DNA of 64,000 nt from Tahibacter amnicola (GCF_025398735.1 NZ_CP104694.1:4055001-4119000); one strand, 5' to 3'; positions 18,532 to 27,790 are shown, counted from the stretch's first letter. Made by a program: numbers and translations. The notes: generated by a model from the letters alone, not told the origin.

Positions 18532-18727
18532 CACGCCCAGTCGTCGGCTGGGCGCCATCTTGCCCCCTATTTTGCTTTCAATGGCGGGCGGCGCTTGGCA
18601 GCAGCAATGCTGGCCGGTCCTCAACTACCGGTAGGCCAACCAGGCGTCGTCCGTCACCGTTTCGGGTCCGGTGGCGGGTTAACCCTGCTCGTCGAGGACA
18701 CCGCAATGTTTCTTCGCATGGAACGCC

Positions 18728-18800
18728 CGTTCGCGAACCGCGAACGTTTGCCGTCGAGTCGTACCCGTCGCGTGCACCGGCTGAACAGCCGGTGCACGCG
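18728..18800. repeat. Tandem strong hairpins
   Basis: Two perfect inverted repeats lie 22 bases apart: CGTTCGC / GCGAACG (18728-18746, 5-base loop), and a 14-bp stem at 18769-18800 (left arm CGCGTGCACCGGCT, loop GAAC). They precede the small gene at 18867 by 66 bases. Confidence 0.7.
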
Positions 18801-18866
18801 GTTGCTCCACTCTTCCGTTGCACGGATGTCGCAACGCTCTGCCCACCTCGCCACGAGGATCGGCGC

Positions 18867-19193
18867 ATGAGCGATATTCGCGATGACGATGATGCCCCTC
18901 CCGCGGCCGATACCGAATACGGCATTCACGATGTGATCGTATCTGCGCTGGCAGATGACCGCCTTGATTTCCCGCACCTGCTTCATGCCGCGCGGCATGT
19001 GCGCAATACCTCGCTGGAGGGCCTGCGCACGGTGACGCAGCTTTTGCGGCTAGCCGCCAACAGTGATGATCCACCCGGGTCGGATCTGATGCACGACGTC
19101 GGCGTGCTGGTATCGCAGTTCACCGATCACGTCGAGGCAATGATGACGCTGGAGAGTCACGCGGATTACCAGCGCCGGCGGTTGAAGCGTTGA
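18867..19193 (+). CDS. Small hypothetical protein
   Basis: This 108-residue soluble protein begins MSDIRDDDDAPPAADTEYGI and is mostly helical (DVIVSALADDRLDFPHLLHA, then LLRLAANSDD, and DVGVLVSQFTDHVEAMMTLE). It resembles small proteobacterial proteins with a short acidic start followed by a helical bundle, but I cannot name a family. GAGG lies 8 bases before the ATG. Longer in-frame starts run through the upstream hairpins and are unlikely. Confidence 0.6.
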   Translation: MSDIRDDDDAPPAADTEYGIHDVIVSALADDRLDFPHLLHAARHVRNTSLEGLRTVTQLLRLAANSDDPPGSDLMHDVGVLVSQFTDHVEAMMTLESHADYQRRRLKR

Positions 19194-19219
19194 ACCGAAA
19201 ACCGGGCCGCAATCCGTCG

Positions 19220-19308
19220 TTCACCCCGGGTGCGCTGTCGCTTACCCGGGCTACAAAGGCGATAGCGCTTCTGTAGCCCGGGTTACCCGAAGGGTCACCC
19301 GGGGTGAA
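19220..19308. repeat. Palindromic extragenic repeat, copy 1
   Basis: Nested inverted arms are visible: outer TTCACCCCGGGTG with CACCCGGGGTGAA, and inner ACCCGGGCTACA with TGTAGCCCGGGT. The same GTAGCCCGGG...CACCCGGGGTGAAT core recurs at 20921-21020 and 24501-24549, so this is an interspersed repeat family of the REP/ERIC-like kind. Confidence 0.8.
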
Positions 19309-19406
19309 TCTGCGTCGATGCTGGACCTGTGCGACAGGACCGTCCCGGCGCGAATGCCACAGGAAACACCGTAGACCGCTCCGGAACGGTCGCGGTGGTG
19401 AACGAT

Positions 19407-19439
19407 GGTGGCCGATCCCTTCCGGAGGGATCTGCCACC
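19407..19439. repeat. Imperfect hairpin
   Basis: The arms GGTGGC-c-GATCCCT and AGGGATC-t-GCCACC pair over 13 positions with one mismatch around a 5-base loop. It has no T run and no adjacent gene end. Confidence 0.5.
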
Positions 19440-19721
19440 GCCGCCCCCACCAACGGTGTTTCCGGTGACATTTGCCATGAAAACAGCGGGCGCTGGCGCA
19501 CTCCGGTCAAGGCCGGATGCTGCCCGCGAACAGAATCCGACCGGCCGCACCGCTGACGAGCGGTACGGCCACCGGGATTGCGCCATCGCCCGCTTCCCTC
19601 CCCCGCCGTGGCCAAGGCGGGCGGCCTGCGCAGGCTTCCTTCCTGAGGTTGACTATCGCCTGAGGGCATGACCGGCATCGATGAATCCGTGAGCGGCGGC
19701 GATGCCGTTGAAAAGCAAAAA

Positions 19722-19759
19722 TGTAGGTTGGACCAAACACGCAGCGAAGCCCAAGCTAC
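19722..19759. repeat. Second palindromic repeat type
   Basis: TGTAGGTTGG and CCAAGCTAC form imperfect ends around a centre with CGCAGCGAAGC. This resembles a widespread GTAGGTTGG...CCAACCTAC extragenic repeat of proteobacteria, which I recognise only by pattern. One copy is seen in this window. Confidence 0.5.
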
Positions 19760-19929
19760 CCAATGCGCCACGACTTCCGTAGCGTGTTTTCGCGTATGTG
19801 ACCGCACGGTGCGACGATCCGGACTCGGGATCCAGACTTCGCCTGGACGATGCCCCCAATGCGCCCCCCTGAGCCGATTCATCCCGATTTTCCGTGTACT
19901 CCCTCGCCCCGCCAACCGAAGGAACACCA

Positions 19930-20889
19930 ATGTTCGGCACAGGATCCGCCGCGACTATCCTGCTTCTCGCCACGATGAGTGCAACGAGCGAGAAGTTGCC
20001 CACTGCATACCTGCTTCACTGCAACAACTGCGACCCGGCTGCCGAGCTGGCGAAGGCGCGACACTATCCGGCGACTGGCCTGGTCTATGTCTACAATTTG
20101 ACGAATCACCGAATTCGTCGTTTTGACATCACGGCTCACACGCCGGATGCCCGGTCCACCGCACCTGTCGAGCAGTTCGGAGACACGAAGTACCAGCGGG
20201 AGTATGTCGAGGCACCGGTAGATCCGGATGTATTCCGGATCTTCACGGCCATGGATAGCCTGGCAACACGTTATCCGGAACCCAGGCCGTATTCGCATGA
20301 GATCGACATCACCGCGCTGGGATATGTCCACGACGAGACAGGTGGGACGCGTTTCTACGACCCGGTCCGCGTGGCATGGGAAGCCCCGGATGGCCCGCTA
20401 CACCAGGAGTTCATGGCGCAGGTACGGCAAACCATGGCGGAGAGAAGCCTGACAGTGCTCGCCCATCCGATGATCGGAGCGCTGGTGCACGATATCGCCT
20501 TGCCGAGCCGGAACGTCACCATCGCGACGTCCAAAGGGCCCGTCAAAGCAACACTGGGGATCTACGGATTCTCGACGCAATTTGTACTGCGATTCTGCGA
20601 CGCCATGAAGAACTGCGCAAACGTGGAAGCGGTGGCGCAGGAACATGCCTATGACTACCAATTCCGGGGTTCGGTGTCCGCAGACAGCCACGGATACCCT
20701 GCCCGATCCGATCACGCCATGAGCTGGCAGTTTGATCACCGCGACGAGGCGCAGAGGTTCGGCGAACGCATCGGGGACATTGGCGGCGGCGGATTGACGA
20801 TGAAAGCTCCGCCGGGATGCCGCCAGACCTATCTGAGTTGCGAACGGCAACCTTCCCGTGACGACATTGCGTGTGTTGCCGAGTGCTAG
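19930..20889 (+). CDS. Exported hypothetical protein, Cys-rich ends
   Basis: This protein of 319 residues has a weak N-terminal signal (MFGTGSAATILLLATMSAT), then LLHCNNCDPAAELAKARH with a CxxC pair. Further paired cysteines are at FCDAMKNC and in the C-terminal tail (CRQTYLSC and DIACVAEC). The spacing suggests disulphides in the periplasm. No family is recognised. GAAGGA precedes the ATG at 19930; the frame is open back to 19894. Confidence 0.6.
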   Translation: MFGTGSAATILLLATMSATSEKLPTAYLLHCNNCDPAAELAKARHYPATGLVYVYNLTNHRIRRFDITAHTPDARSTAPVEQFGDTKYQREYVEAPVDPDVFRIFTAMDSLATRYPEPRPYSHEIDITALGYVHDETGGTRFYDPVRVAWEAPDGPLHQEFMAQVRQTMAERSLTVLAHPMIGALVHDIALPSRNVTIATSKGPVKATLGIYGFSTQFVLRFCDAMKNCANVEAVAQEHAYDYQFRGSVSADSHGYPARSDHAMSWQFDHRDEAQRFGERIGDIGGGGLTMKAPPGCRQTYLSCERQPSRDDIACVAEC

Positions 20890-20920
20890 TTAGAGGATAC
20901 GTAGACTCCGCCAGATTTAG

Positions 20921-21020
20921 CGGCAACTCGTAATTCACTCCGGGTGCGCTGCGCATACCCGCGCTACGGAACGCGGAGCGCCATTGTAGCCCCGGGGCGT
21001 CCGGCATGGGTCACCCGGGG
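20921..21020. repeat. Palindromic extragenic repeat, copy 2
   Basis: The left arm reads AACTCGTAATTCACTCCGGG, then TGCGCTGCGCATACCC. The right arm contains TTGTAGCCCC and GGGTCACCCGGGG. The left arm and its flank match the reverse complement of copy 3 for about 45 bases, including GCGRCAACTCGTRATTCAC (20920 onwards). Confidence 0.75.
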
Positions 21021-21375
21021 TCTGCCCGCATCGACGATGGAACATAGCCGTCTATTCCCATTTCAGACGACGTTGCCAGCGATAGCCGCGCCGCCGATTC
21101 ACATCACTGCGCGTCGATCACCAACGCTGCACCGCAGCATCACGCGTCTTCTCTTTCGAAAGAAACGCCACCGCATTCCTTTCACTTCACGGCAATCGTG
21201 ACGCGCGTTTCAAATTGCGTAGCAATCTGACGAAGATATACGCGTCAACAAACGCAATCGTCTATTCCTGGAATCGGTGGGGCGGTTACGGTCTGGGCCG
21301 CCTTGACACCGATGTGACGGTGGGCATCCCCCGCTCTCCGGCCCTGCCATCGGGTCAAGGCCCTACTGCATGCCA

Positions 21376-21400
21376 GCGCGCCGGTGGAGGACCGGCGCGC
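21376..21400 (+). promoter_or_regulatory. Leader hairpin with GGAGG loop
   Basis: A 10-bp perfect stem (GCGCGCCGGT / ACCGGCGCGC) presents GGAGG as its loop, 37 bases before the ATG of the TonB receptor. It would be very stable in the leader RNA. It could be a regulatory element or only structure; no T run follows. Confidence 0.5.
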
Positions 21401-21437
21401 CGGCGCGTTGCCTTCCGATCAGCACAGGGATTACCAC

Positions 21438-24368
21438 ATGCATTCTCGTACGTTGGCGCGTTCGATCCAGCTTGTACTCGCCGGGATCGTCGCGGGCACC
21501 ATCACGGCGCCGGTGGTGGCGCAGACGCAGACCCCGGACGGGGAGACGAACCGACTGGAACCCGTCGTGGTGACGGGCTCGCGCATCAAGCGCGTGGATA
21601 TGGAAACCTCGCAGCCGGTGTTGACCCTCGAGCGCATTGATCTCGAGCGCACCGGCCTGACCTCCGTCTATGACGTGCTGAGCGAACTGACCACCAACGG
21701 AGCCTCATACGGTTTGCAGGTGAACAGCGCAAACACCAGTGGCTCAAGCACGGTAGACCTGCGCGGTTGCGGCGCCAATCGCACGCTGGTGCTGGTCAAC
21801 GGCCGCCGCTGGGTGGCGGAACTGGATGGCAGCGTCGACCTGAGCACCGTGCCGTTCGCTGCGATCGAACGCGTGGAAGTGCTCAAGGACGGCGCCTCAT
21901 CCATCTACGGTGCGGATGCGATCTGCGGCGTGGTCAACATCACGTTGCGCGACACCTTCGACGGCGCGCAGGCCACGGTCTATGTCGGCGAGTACGACAA
22001 GGGCGACGGTCGCCGCGAGTCCTACGATGCCACCTGGGGTGGCAGCAATGAAACCACGTCGCTCCTGATCAACCTGGCGCATACGCACCAGGAATCGGTG
22101 ATGGACGGCGACCGCGAGATCTCCTTTGCACCGCTGTACGGATTCCCGCCGAACACTTCGTTCCCGGGCCGGGCCAGCCCCACGAACCCTTACGGTTCAT
22201 TCAATGTGCCGGGCCGCGGGCTGTTGACACTCGATCGCTCGGCGACAGGCTGTCGACCGAACCAGCCCTGCGCGCCCTCCGTCGGCCTTTCCGATTTTCG
22301 CCCGTACGACAACCGCACCGACGGCTACAACTTCGCACCGGAAAACTACCTGCTGCAGCCCCAGGACACGCAGTCCGTGTTCGGTGCCGTGCGTCACCAG
22401 CTGACGGACAACATCCGCCTGCGCGCTGACATGCTCTACAACGAACGCACCAGCCAGGCGCGCCTGGCCGCGCAGCCGTTGACGGGCGTTCGCCTTGACG
22501 CCAACAGCATCTACAACCCGTTCGGCGTCACGCTGACGGGCGTGGCGTTCCGCCCGACGATCAATCCGCGTACCTATAACGTCGACCAGGATACGGTGCG
22601 CTACAGCGTCGGCCTCGACGGCCAGTTCGACCTCTGGGACCGGGGTTTCTACTGGGATGTGAACTATGGCTACGCCGACAACCAGCTGGTGCAGATCAAG
22701 CGCGGGTTCTTCCACAGCGCCCTGTTCGCCCAGGCGACCGGCCCCTCCTTCATCGAAGCGGGCGTGGCCCGTTGCGGTACGCCGGATGCGCCGATCGCCG
22801 GTTGCGTGCCCTTCAACCTCGCCGGCGGCCAGGCGGGGCTTACGCCCGAGATGTTCTCGGCTGTGACGGTGGCGCCACGCAATGTCACGTACCAGGAATC
22901 CAACAACGCGACCGCGAATATCAGCGGCGAAATCCTGGAATTGCCGGGCGGCATGCTTTCGTTCGCGGCCGGCCTCGAATATCGCAAGGAAGCCGGCTAT
23001 TTCGACCCGGATCCGCTGACGCAATCGGGCCAGGTGCTGGGTGACGTGCCGGCCACGCCGACGCGGGGCAGTTACGACCTTACGGAAGCGTACCTGGAAC
23101 TCGCCGTGCCGCTGCTGCGCGACGTGCCCTTTGCCAAGAGCCTGGAACTGTCACTGGCAACCCGCCATTCGGACTACTCCAACTTCGGCACCACGAACAA
23201 TCCGAAGGCGGGACTGCGCTGGCAGGTCGTCGATGACCTGATGTTCCGCGGCAGCTATTCCGAAGGCTTCCGCGCTCCGTCGATCAGCGAGCTGTTCGCC
23301 GGCCAGGCCACCGGCTATCCGAATGCGATGGATCCCTGCTCTTCCGGCAGCAGCATCTTCCAGGAAAGCGCCGATGTGCGTGCGCGCTGTGCCGCCGCCG
23401 GCGTTCCGACGGACTACGACCAGTCGGCCGCGCAGGTGCGCTACACCTCGGGTGGCAACCCCAACCTGGAACCGGAAACGGCCCGCACGCGAACCTTGGG
23501 CTTTGTCTACAGCCCCGGTTACGTGGAAGGCCTGAGCGTGATGCTCGACTGGTACCGTCTGCAGATTGCCAACAACATCGGCTCGCTCGGCGCGCAGAGC
23601 ATCCTGGATGATTGCTACATCGGCAACGTCACCGAGCGTTGTGCGCTGATCACGCGCGACCTCGCCGGCACGGAGTTCGGCAATCCGGGCGAAATCCGCC
23701 AGGTGCTGGGCATCAACCGCAATTTCGACGCGGGTCTGGAGGTCGAGGGCTACGATTTCACCATCGACTACCGCTTCGCCACCGGAGTCGGCGATTTCCA
23801 GCTCAACTGGGACAACGCCTACATCGCCTACTACGGTGACCTGAACCAGCCGGCGCGCGGTGAGCGCAATGGCGATGATGCGCCCTCCTCCGGCAACCAG
23901 GTCGGCACGCAGTTCAACAACTCGGCGGCCGGCTCGCTGTGGCGGCTGCAATCGCGCCTCTCCGCCACCTGGTCGCGCGACAGTTGGACCGCAACGCTCG
24001 GCGCCACCTACACCTCAGCCGTGCAGGAGAACTGCAACGGCGTGGCAAACACGGCGGCAAACCTGGGCCAACCCGAGCTGAGCCGCTTGTGCAGTAACCC
24101 GGATCGCGTGATCAATATCTACGAGGGCACCGGCGAGAGCATCAGCAGCCGTCCGTCCCGCCAGGCGGAGAACACCCTGGATGCCACGTGGTATTTCGAT
24201 GCCCAGGGCAGCTGGAAGACGCCGTGGAACGGCCGCATCACTGCGGGTATCCGCAACCTCTTCGACAAGGATCCGCCGGTCTGCTTCTCGTGCTTTGCGA
24301 ACAACTTCGAATCCAACTACCGGATTCCGGGGCGGTTCTACTACATGAGCTACCAGCAGACGTTCTGA
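21438..24368 (+). CDS. TonB-dependent receptor, large Xanthomonas-type
   Basis: This outer-membrane protein of 976 residues has a signal peptide (MHSRTLARSIQLVLAGIVAG, cleaved near APVVAQ) and a TonB-box/plug start RLEPVVVTGSRIKRVDMETS. The plug motif IERVEVLKDGASSIYGADAI is followed by a long barrel ending MSYQQTF. The VVVTGSRI(K/R)R start and length fit the large receptors of Xanthomonadales and sphingomonads, often linked to peptide, glycan or complex substrate import rather than siderophores. The substrate is unknown. The ATG at 21438 follows AGGGA. The downstream lyase-like gene is convergent, so there is no operon support for function. Confidence 0.92.
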   Translation: MHSRTLARSIQLVLAGIVAGTITAPVVAQTQTPDGETNRLEPVVVTGSRIKRVDMETSQPVLTLERIDLERTGLTSVYDVLSELTTNGASYGLQVNSANTSGSSTVDLRGCGANRTLVLVNGRRWVAELDGSVDLSTVPFAAIERVEVLKDGASSIYGADAICGVVNITLRDTFDGAQATVYVGEYDKGDGRRESYDATWGGSNETTSLLINLAHTHQESVMDGDREISFAPLYGFPPNTSFPGRASPTNPYGSFNVPGRGLLTLDRSATGCRPNQPCAPSVGLSDFRPYDNRTDGYNFAPENYLLQPQDTQSVFGAVRHQLTDNIRLRADMLYNERTSQARLAAQPLTGVRLDANSIYNPFGVTLTGVAFRPTINPRTYNVDQDTVRYSVGLDGQFDLWDRGFYWDVNYGYADNQLVQIKRGFFHSALFAQATGPSFIEAGVARCGTPDAPIAGCVPFNLAGGQAGLTPEMFSAVTVAPRNVTYQESNNATANISGEILELPGGMLSFAAGLEYRKEAGYFDPDPLTQSGQVLGDVPATPTRGSYDLTEAYLELAVPLLRDVPFAKSLELSLATRHSDYSNFGTTNNPKAGLRWQVVDDLMFRGSYSEGFRAPSISELFAGQATGYPNAMDPCSSGSSIFQESADVRARCAAAGVPTDYDQSAAQVRYTSGGNPNLEPETARTRTLGFVYSPGYVEGLSVMLDWYRLQIANNIGSLGAQSILDDCYIGNVTERCALITRDLAGTEFGNPGEIRQVLGINRNFDAGLEVEGYDFTIDYRFATGVGDFQLNWDNAYIAYYGDLNQPARGERNGDDAPSSGNQVGTQFNNSAAGSLWRLQSRLSATWSRDSWTATLGATYTSAVQENCNGVANTAANLGQPELSRLCSNPDRVINIYEGTGESISSRPSRQAENTLDATWYFDAQGSWKTPWNGRITAGIRNLFDKDPPVCFSCFANNFESNYRIPGRFYYMSYQQTF

Positions 24369-24390
24369 GGTAGCTGTCAGGCCAGACGCT

Positions 24391-24418
24391 CGTGCGTGGC
24401 AAGACATCGCCACGCACG
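24391..24418 (+). terminator. Hairpin after the second TonB receptor
   Basis: A 10-bp perfect stem (CGTGCGTGGC / GCCACGCACG) with an 8-base loop lies 22 bases after the stop codon. No T run follows directly, so it may be a Rho-assisted or bidirectional end. Confidence 0.55.
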
Positions 24419-24500
24419 CGCTTCGTTTCCTGGCCGCGACGAAAGCCCGCGACGCCCCTGCCGGCCCCGCGGACAAATCCGAATGCAGCGCTTTCGATTT

Positions 24501-24549
24501 TGTAGCCGGGGTAAGCGCAGCGCACCCGGCGTGAATCACGAGTTGTCGC
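24501..24549. repeat. Palindromic extragenic repeat, copy 3 (single arm)
   Basis: It reads TGTAGCCGGGGTAAGCGCAG, then CGCACCCGGCGTGAATCACG. It is one arm of the family seen at 19220 and 20921, in reverse orientation relative to the left arm of copy 2, and lies between two convergent genes. Confidence 0.75.
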
Positions 24550-24658
24550 ACAATCATTGCCGCCCTCGAGGGCCGGCGCTATTCCAACGTCGACGCGCGT
24601 TCTCCCGGGCAATGGAGAGCGTGACCACGACTGATCACGCCGTTACCATCACCCGAGC

Positions 24659-26599
24659 CTATTCCGGCTCAAACCCATTCTTGAAGATCTGCTCGGCGGA
24701 CGGCAAGCGCATCGGACCGATGTAGCTGCGACCCCACACCAGGCCGGTGATAAAGATCGTGCGGTCGATGCTGTTCTTGGTCTTGCCGCCGTGGAACCAG
24801 TTGAACCACAGGTCGCGATGACCCAGTTCGCGGATCGCGCGGATCTTGGTTTCGTTCTGGGCGGAAGGGTGCAGCGGCAGCGTCCGCATCACCATCCCAG
24901 TGCGCTCGTACGCCATGCGGCCGTCGAGCCAGATACGAACCGCACCGTCGGGAACGTAGCCCGGCGCATCCATCATCACCGTGTTGAGATCCACTTCCAT
25001 CTCGATGCAATACCACCGGCCCGGATAGATGACGCTGCCCAGGCCACCGCGATGGCCGAACATCGAATCGCGCTGCTTGTCGGTCAGACCGTAACGATGA
25101 CCCGTCGGATTGTTGGTCTGGAAGTCGTAGGTGTGCAGGCCCAGCTGCAGGGCGTTCTCGTTCGGGCCGCCGCGTTCGGCATCGCAATCGAACCAGGACA
25201 GGCGCATCTGCCAGCCATAGCCGCCGCCGGACGTGCCGCTGACGCCACCCAGCGAGGTGTCATGTGCCGGGCAGATACCGATCTTGCCGCTGTAGTTGGT
25301 CCACGTCGCGGGCGTCTGCGCGTCGTGGTACACCTGGTAGCGCCTGGAGAACGGCGTTTCGTACGGCGTTCCGATACGCATGTAGTAGCGCACGAACAGC
25401 CGCTTCATGCGGCCGAAATCCGCCTCCGGCAGAAACAACTTGGCGTTGCTGGCGCCGGTGCCACTGTAGCCGACGGTACTGCCGTTCCCCAGGCCCGGTT
25501 CCGCCGGCATCACCACGCGCATGGCACCCATTCCCGCCGTCAGCGGCTGGAAGCCCTCGCCCGTGTAGTCCGAGCGCACGAGACTGAAGCCATTGATGGC
25601 ATTGATCCACTTGCCAAGGCCGCGATGCGGCAGTTTGGTGGTATCGGTCGGGCCGTTGCCGTAGATCGCCGGATCGTATTCGCGCTCCGCACCGGTGTTG
25701 ATCGCCGTGCCGACGGAGAAATCGGACCAGGCGGTGCCGTCCACATAGCGGTGCACTCCCAGCACGTTGGGATCACCGGCGACGCCCACATCGCGCAGGC
25801 CATACGCCCCGGCAATGCCGTTGGTACGCACCGGCTCGGTATTGACGGGCGGATCCAGCAGGAAGGCGTGCATCTGCGGATTACCGCCGCTCCAGTGCTC
25901 GACCATGGTGAAGCGCAGCTGCGCCGAAGCGACGGCGCGTTGCGGCTTTTCGAATTCGACGAAGGCTGGAAGGGCGTGTTTCGGCTTGGCGGACGCGCAC
26001 AGCTGGGTGCCGGCACCGATGCTGCTGGTGTAGGTGCAGGCCAGGTCTTCGCTGCTGCCATCGACGTATTGCACGTGGATCACCGGTTCTGGCTCGGTCG
26101 CGTGGTGCGTGCCGGCAATCGAGCGCGGCGCGTTCACGGCGCGCCAGAGCCACGCATTCCAGCGCTGCTGTGCGAACACCTGCTGCATCGCTGCGGTGAC
26201 GTCGGCGGCGTAGCTCGCCACCGCGGTGCTGCCGCTGGCCCCGTTGACCGGGACGCTGTACCAGGGTTGCGGGCCCTGGCGCACACCGTTGGCGTCGAGC
26301 CAGTCGCCGCCGGCGTTGTCCCAGGGCCAACCGGTGCCCAGGTCGACGTAGTCGTGGGTCGCACCGTTCAGTCGAAAATCGTAACCGGTGGTGCCAGGAA
26401 TGTTGGGCGGCGTAATTTCATGCGGGATCGGCTGGAACAGCGGAGACTGCTGGTAGCGATAGGGAGGGATCGCTGCGGCGCCTTTGCCGACGACAAGGCC
26501 GCGCGTTCCTGCGCGCGCGCGCGCTTTGGGCAGTACCAGCGACAGCAGGCTCATGCCGCCCACGATCAGGGCACGGCGGCGGGTCATCTTGGGCAACAT
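24659..26599 (-). CDS. Tat-exported polysaccharide-lyase-like protein
   Basis: This 646-residue protein starts MLPKMTRRRALIVGGMSLLS, a twin-arginine-type signal. The second half has a jelly-roll pattern seen in polysaccharide lyases of the PL14 type and related glycan-binding folds: LFVRYYMRIGTPYE, KIGICPAHDTS, RWYCIEMEVDLNT, GAVRIWLDGRMAYERTG and LWFNWFHGGKT. The catalytic residues cannot be assigned by eye. The C-terminus EQIFKNGFEPE resembles a short terminal motif on many exported proteins of Dokdonella-like bacteria, as I recall it. GGAGGA just before the first ATG supports this start. Confidence 0.6.
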   Translation of the reverse strand: MLPKMTRRRALIVGGMSLLSLVLPKARARAGTRGLVVGKGAAAIPPYRYQQSPLFQPIPHEITPPNIPGTTGYDFRLNGATHDYVDLGTGWPWDNAGGDWLDANGVRQGPQPWYSVPVNGASGSTAVASYAADVTAAMQQVFAQQRWNAWLWRAVNAPRSIAGTHHATEPEPVIHVQYVDGSSEDLACTYTSSIGAGTQLCASAKPKHALPAFVEFEKPQRAVASAQLRFTMVEHWSGGNPQMHAFLLDPPVNTEPVRTNGIAGAYGLRDVGVAGDPNVLGVHRYVDGTAWSDFSVGTAINTGAEREYDPAIYGNGPTDTTKLPHRGLGKWINAINGFSLVRSDYTGEGFQPLTAGMGAMRVVMPAEPGLGNGSTVGYSGTGASNAKLFLPEADFGRMKRLFVRYYMRIGTPYETPFSRRYQVYHDAQTPATWTNYSGKIGICPAHDTSLGGVSGTSGGGYGWQMRLSWFDCDAERGGPNENALQLGLHTYDFQTNNPTGHRYGLTDKQRDSMFGHRGGLGSVIYPGRWYCIEMEVDLNTVMMDAPGYVPDGAVRIWLDGRMAYERTGMVMRTLPLHPSAQNETKIRAIRELGHRDLWFNWFHGGKTKNSIDRTIFITGLVWGRSYIGPMRLPSAEQIFKNGFEPE

Positions 26600-26860
26600 C
26601 CTTCCTCCTTCAGGCCATCCGGGTCACGGGAACGAAAGTCCATCTACGACGTTCGCCGTACCAGTGTACGCACCGGTCGGCAGGGGGCGCCACCGTGCTT
26701 TCGTACAGGCAAGCAAGGATGAGACACACCGAAAAATCGGGCGATTGCGCACGGAATTTCCGGATCACCCGCCGTAGAACGCCGCAGCGAAGTCAGGCGC
26801 GCAGAGGCGGGCCACAAACGGTGGACATCGACGCCCACCCCTTTCGGGTCTCCCTGCGAC

Positions 26861-27790
26861 TCAGGTGCGACGCACGGTCAACGCGGGTACTTCGGGTGCA
26901 GTCAGGCGCGGCCCATCGAACCCGTGCACGGCGCCAAAACGCAGGCCGCTGTTCCAGTCATCGGTAGCCTGAGCGATTTCATCGCGACTGCGCGCGACGA
27001 AGTTCCACCACAACAGCACCGGTTCTTCGAAGGGCAATCCACCCAGCAGCAACAGGCGTGCAGGTGCGTTGCTGGTGATCGCGACGTACGCTGCGCCCGG
27101 CGGAAGGTACAGCAGTGTTCCCGGCAGCAATGGTTCGTCGTCGACCAGCACCGCGCCATCGAGCACCAGCAGGCCGTGCTCGAAGGACAAGTCCAACGGC
27201 AGCACCGTGTGTGCCGGCCCGGAAGCGGCGATGTCGAGCCCCAGCAGCGGCGAGAAAACGCCAACGGGCGACCGGGCGTCGAACGCCTCCCCGGCAAGTA
27301 CCGTGATGCGAAAGGCATCGCGGCCAAGGACAGGCAACTGGGGATAGTGGGCGAACTGCGGCGGCATGTTGCGCTGCGCATCGGGTAGCGCGATCCATAG
27401 CTGTGCCAGGTGGAGGCGACCGGAGCGCGACGCGGGTGATTCTTCCGAATGGGCGATACCCTGCCCGGCCGTCATCAGGTTCACCTGTCCCGGCACGATC
27501 AGCTGCTCGGTGCCCAGGCTGTCACGGTGGAGAAGCTCGCCTTCCAGCGGCCAGGTGAACGTCTGCAGGCCGATGTGCGGGTGCGGCCCCACCCGCATGC
27601 CAGGCCCTGACGTCAGGGTCACCGGGCCGGCGTGATCGAGGAAGCACCAGGCGCCGATCATGCGGCGCCGCGGCTGCGGAATGGCACGGCGAATCGGCAG
27701 ATTGTCACCGACGACGGCGTCGCGCGTGGTGAAGCGTTCGCTGGCCTCGTTCATCCGGTCCTCGCCGGGTACTGGCAGGAAAGACGTCAT
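26861..27790 (-). CDS. Pirin-family cupin protein
   Basis: This 309-residue protein has two cupin domains. The N-terminal metal site is visible as HPHIGLQTFTW (about residues 70-80) and GQGIAHSEE (about 108-116), with His and Glu ligands for iron. Pirins act as quercetin dioxygenases or redox-dependent regulators. The gene starts 44 bases after the last lipopeptide gene ends, on the same strand, so read-through is possible. Pirins are common housekeeping genes, and nothing in it points to peptide synthesis. Confidence 0.9.
   Translation of the reverse strand: MTSFLPVPGEDRMNEASERFTTRDAVVGDNLPIRRAIPQPRRRMIGAWCFLDHAGPVTLTSGPGMRVGPHPHIGLQTFTWPLEGELLHRDSLGTEQLIVPGQVNLMTAGQGIAHSEESPASRSGRLHLAQLWIALPDAQRNMPPQFAHYPQLPVLGRDAFRITVLAGEAFDARSPVGVFSPLLGLDIAASGPAHTVLPLDLSFEHGLLVLDGAVLVDDEPLLPGTLLYLPPGAAYVAITSNAPARLLLLGGLPFEEPVLLWWNFVARSRDEIAQATDDWNSGLRFGAVHGFDGPRLTAPEVPALTVRRT

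Larger units (their letters stand above)
18222..18866. other. Intergenic region with three hairpins
   Basis: No convincing protein gene is present. The stretch contains a terminator-like hairpin at 18499-18531 and a pair of hairpins at 18728-18800, described separately. Open frames here have no recognisable product. Confidence 0.5.
19194..19929. other. Intergenic region rich in palindromic repeats
   Basis: This 736-base stretch has no recognisable gene. It contains a large double palindrome (19220-19308), a hairpin (19407-19439) and a second repeat type (19722-19759). An 11-base inverted pair GGAAACACCGT / ACGGTGTTTCC lies about 90 bases apart (from about 19361 to 19463). Confidence 0.6.
20890..21437. 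other. Intergenic region upstream of the second TonB receptor
   Basis: It contains repeat copy 2 (20921-21020) and a 10-bp hairpin (21376-21400) close to the receptor start. No protein gene is recognised in its 548 bases, and no Fur-like site was seen. Confidence 0.5.

Noticed and set aside
6802-24368. The two TonB receptors as part of the NRPS pathway
   Set aside because: They are separated from the operon by several unrelated genes and on the other strand; a functional link would be a guess.
26861-27790. The pirin as a tailoring enzyme of the lipopeptide
   Set aside because: Only its position 44 bases after the operon supports it; pirins are common and unrelated to peptide synthesis.
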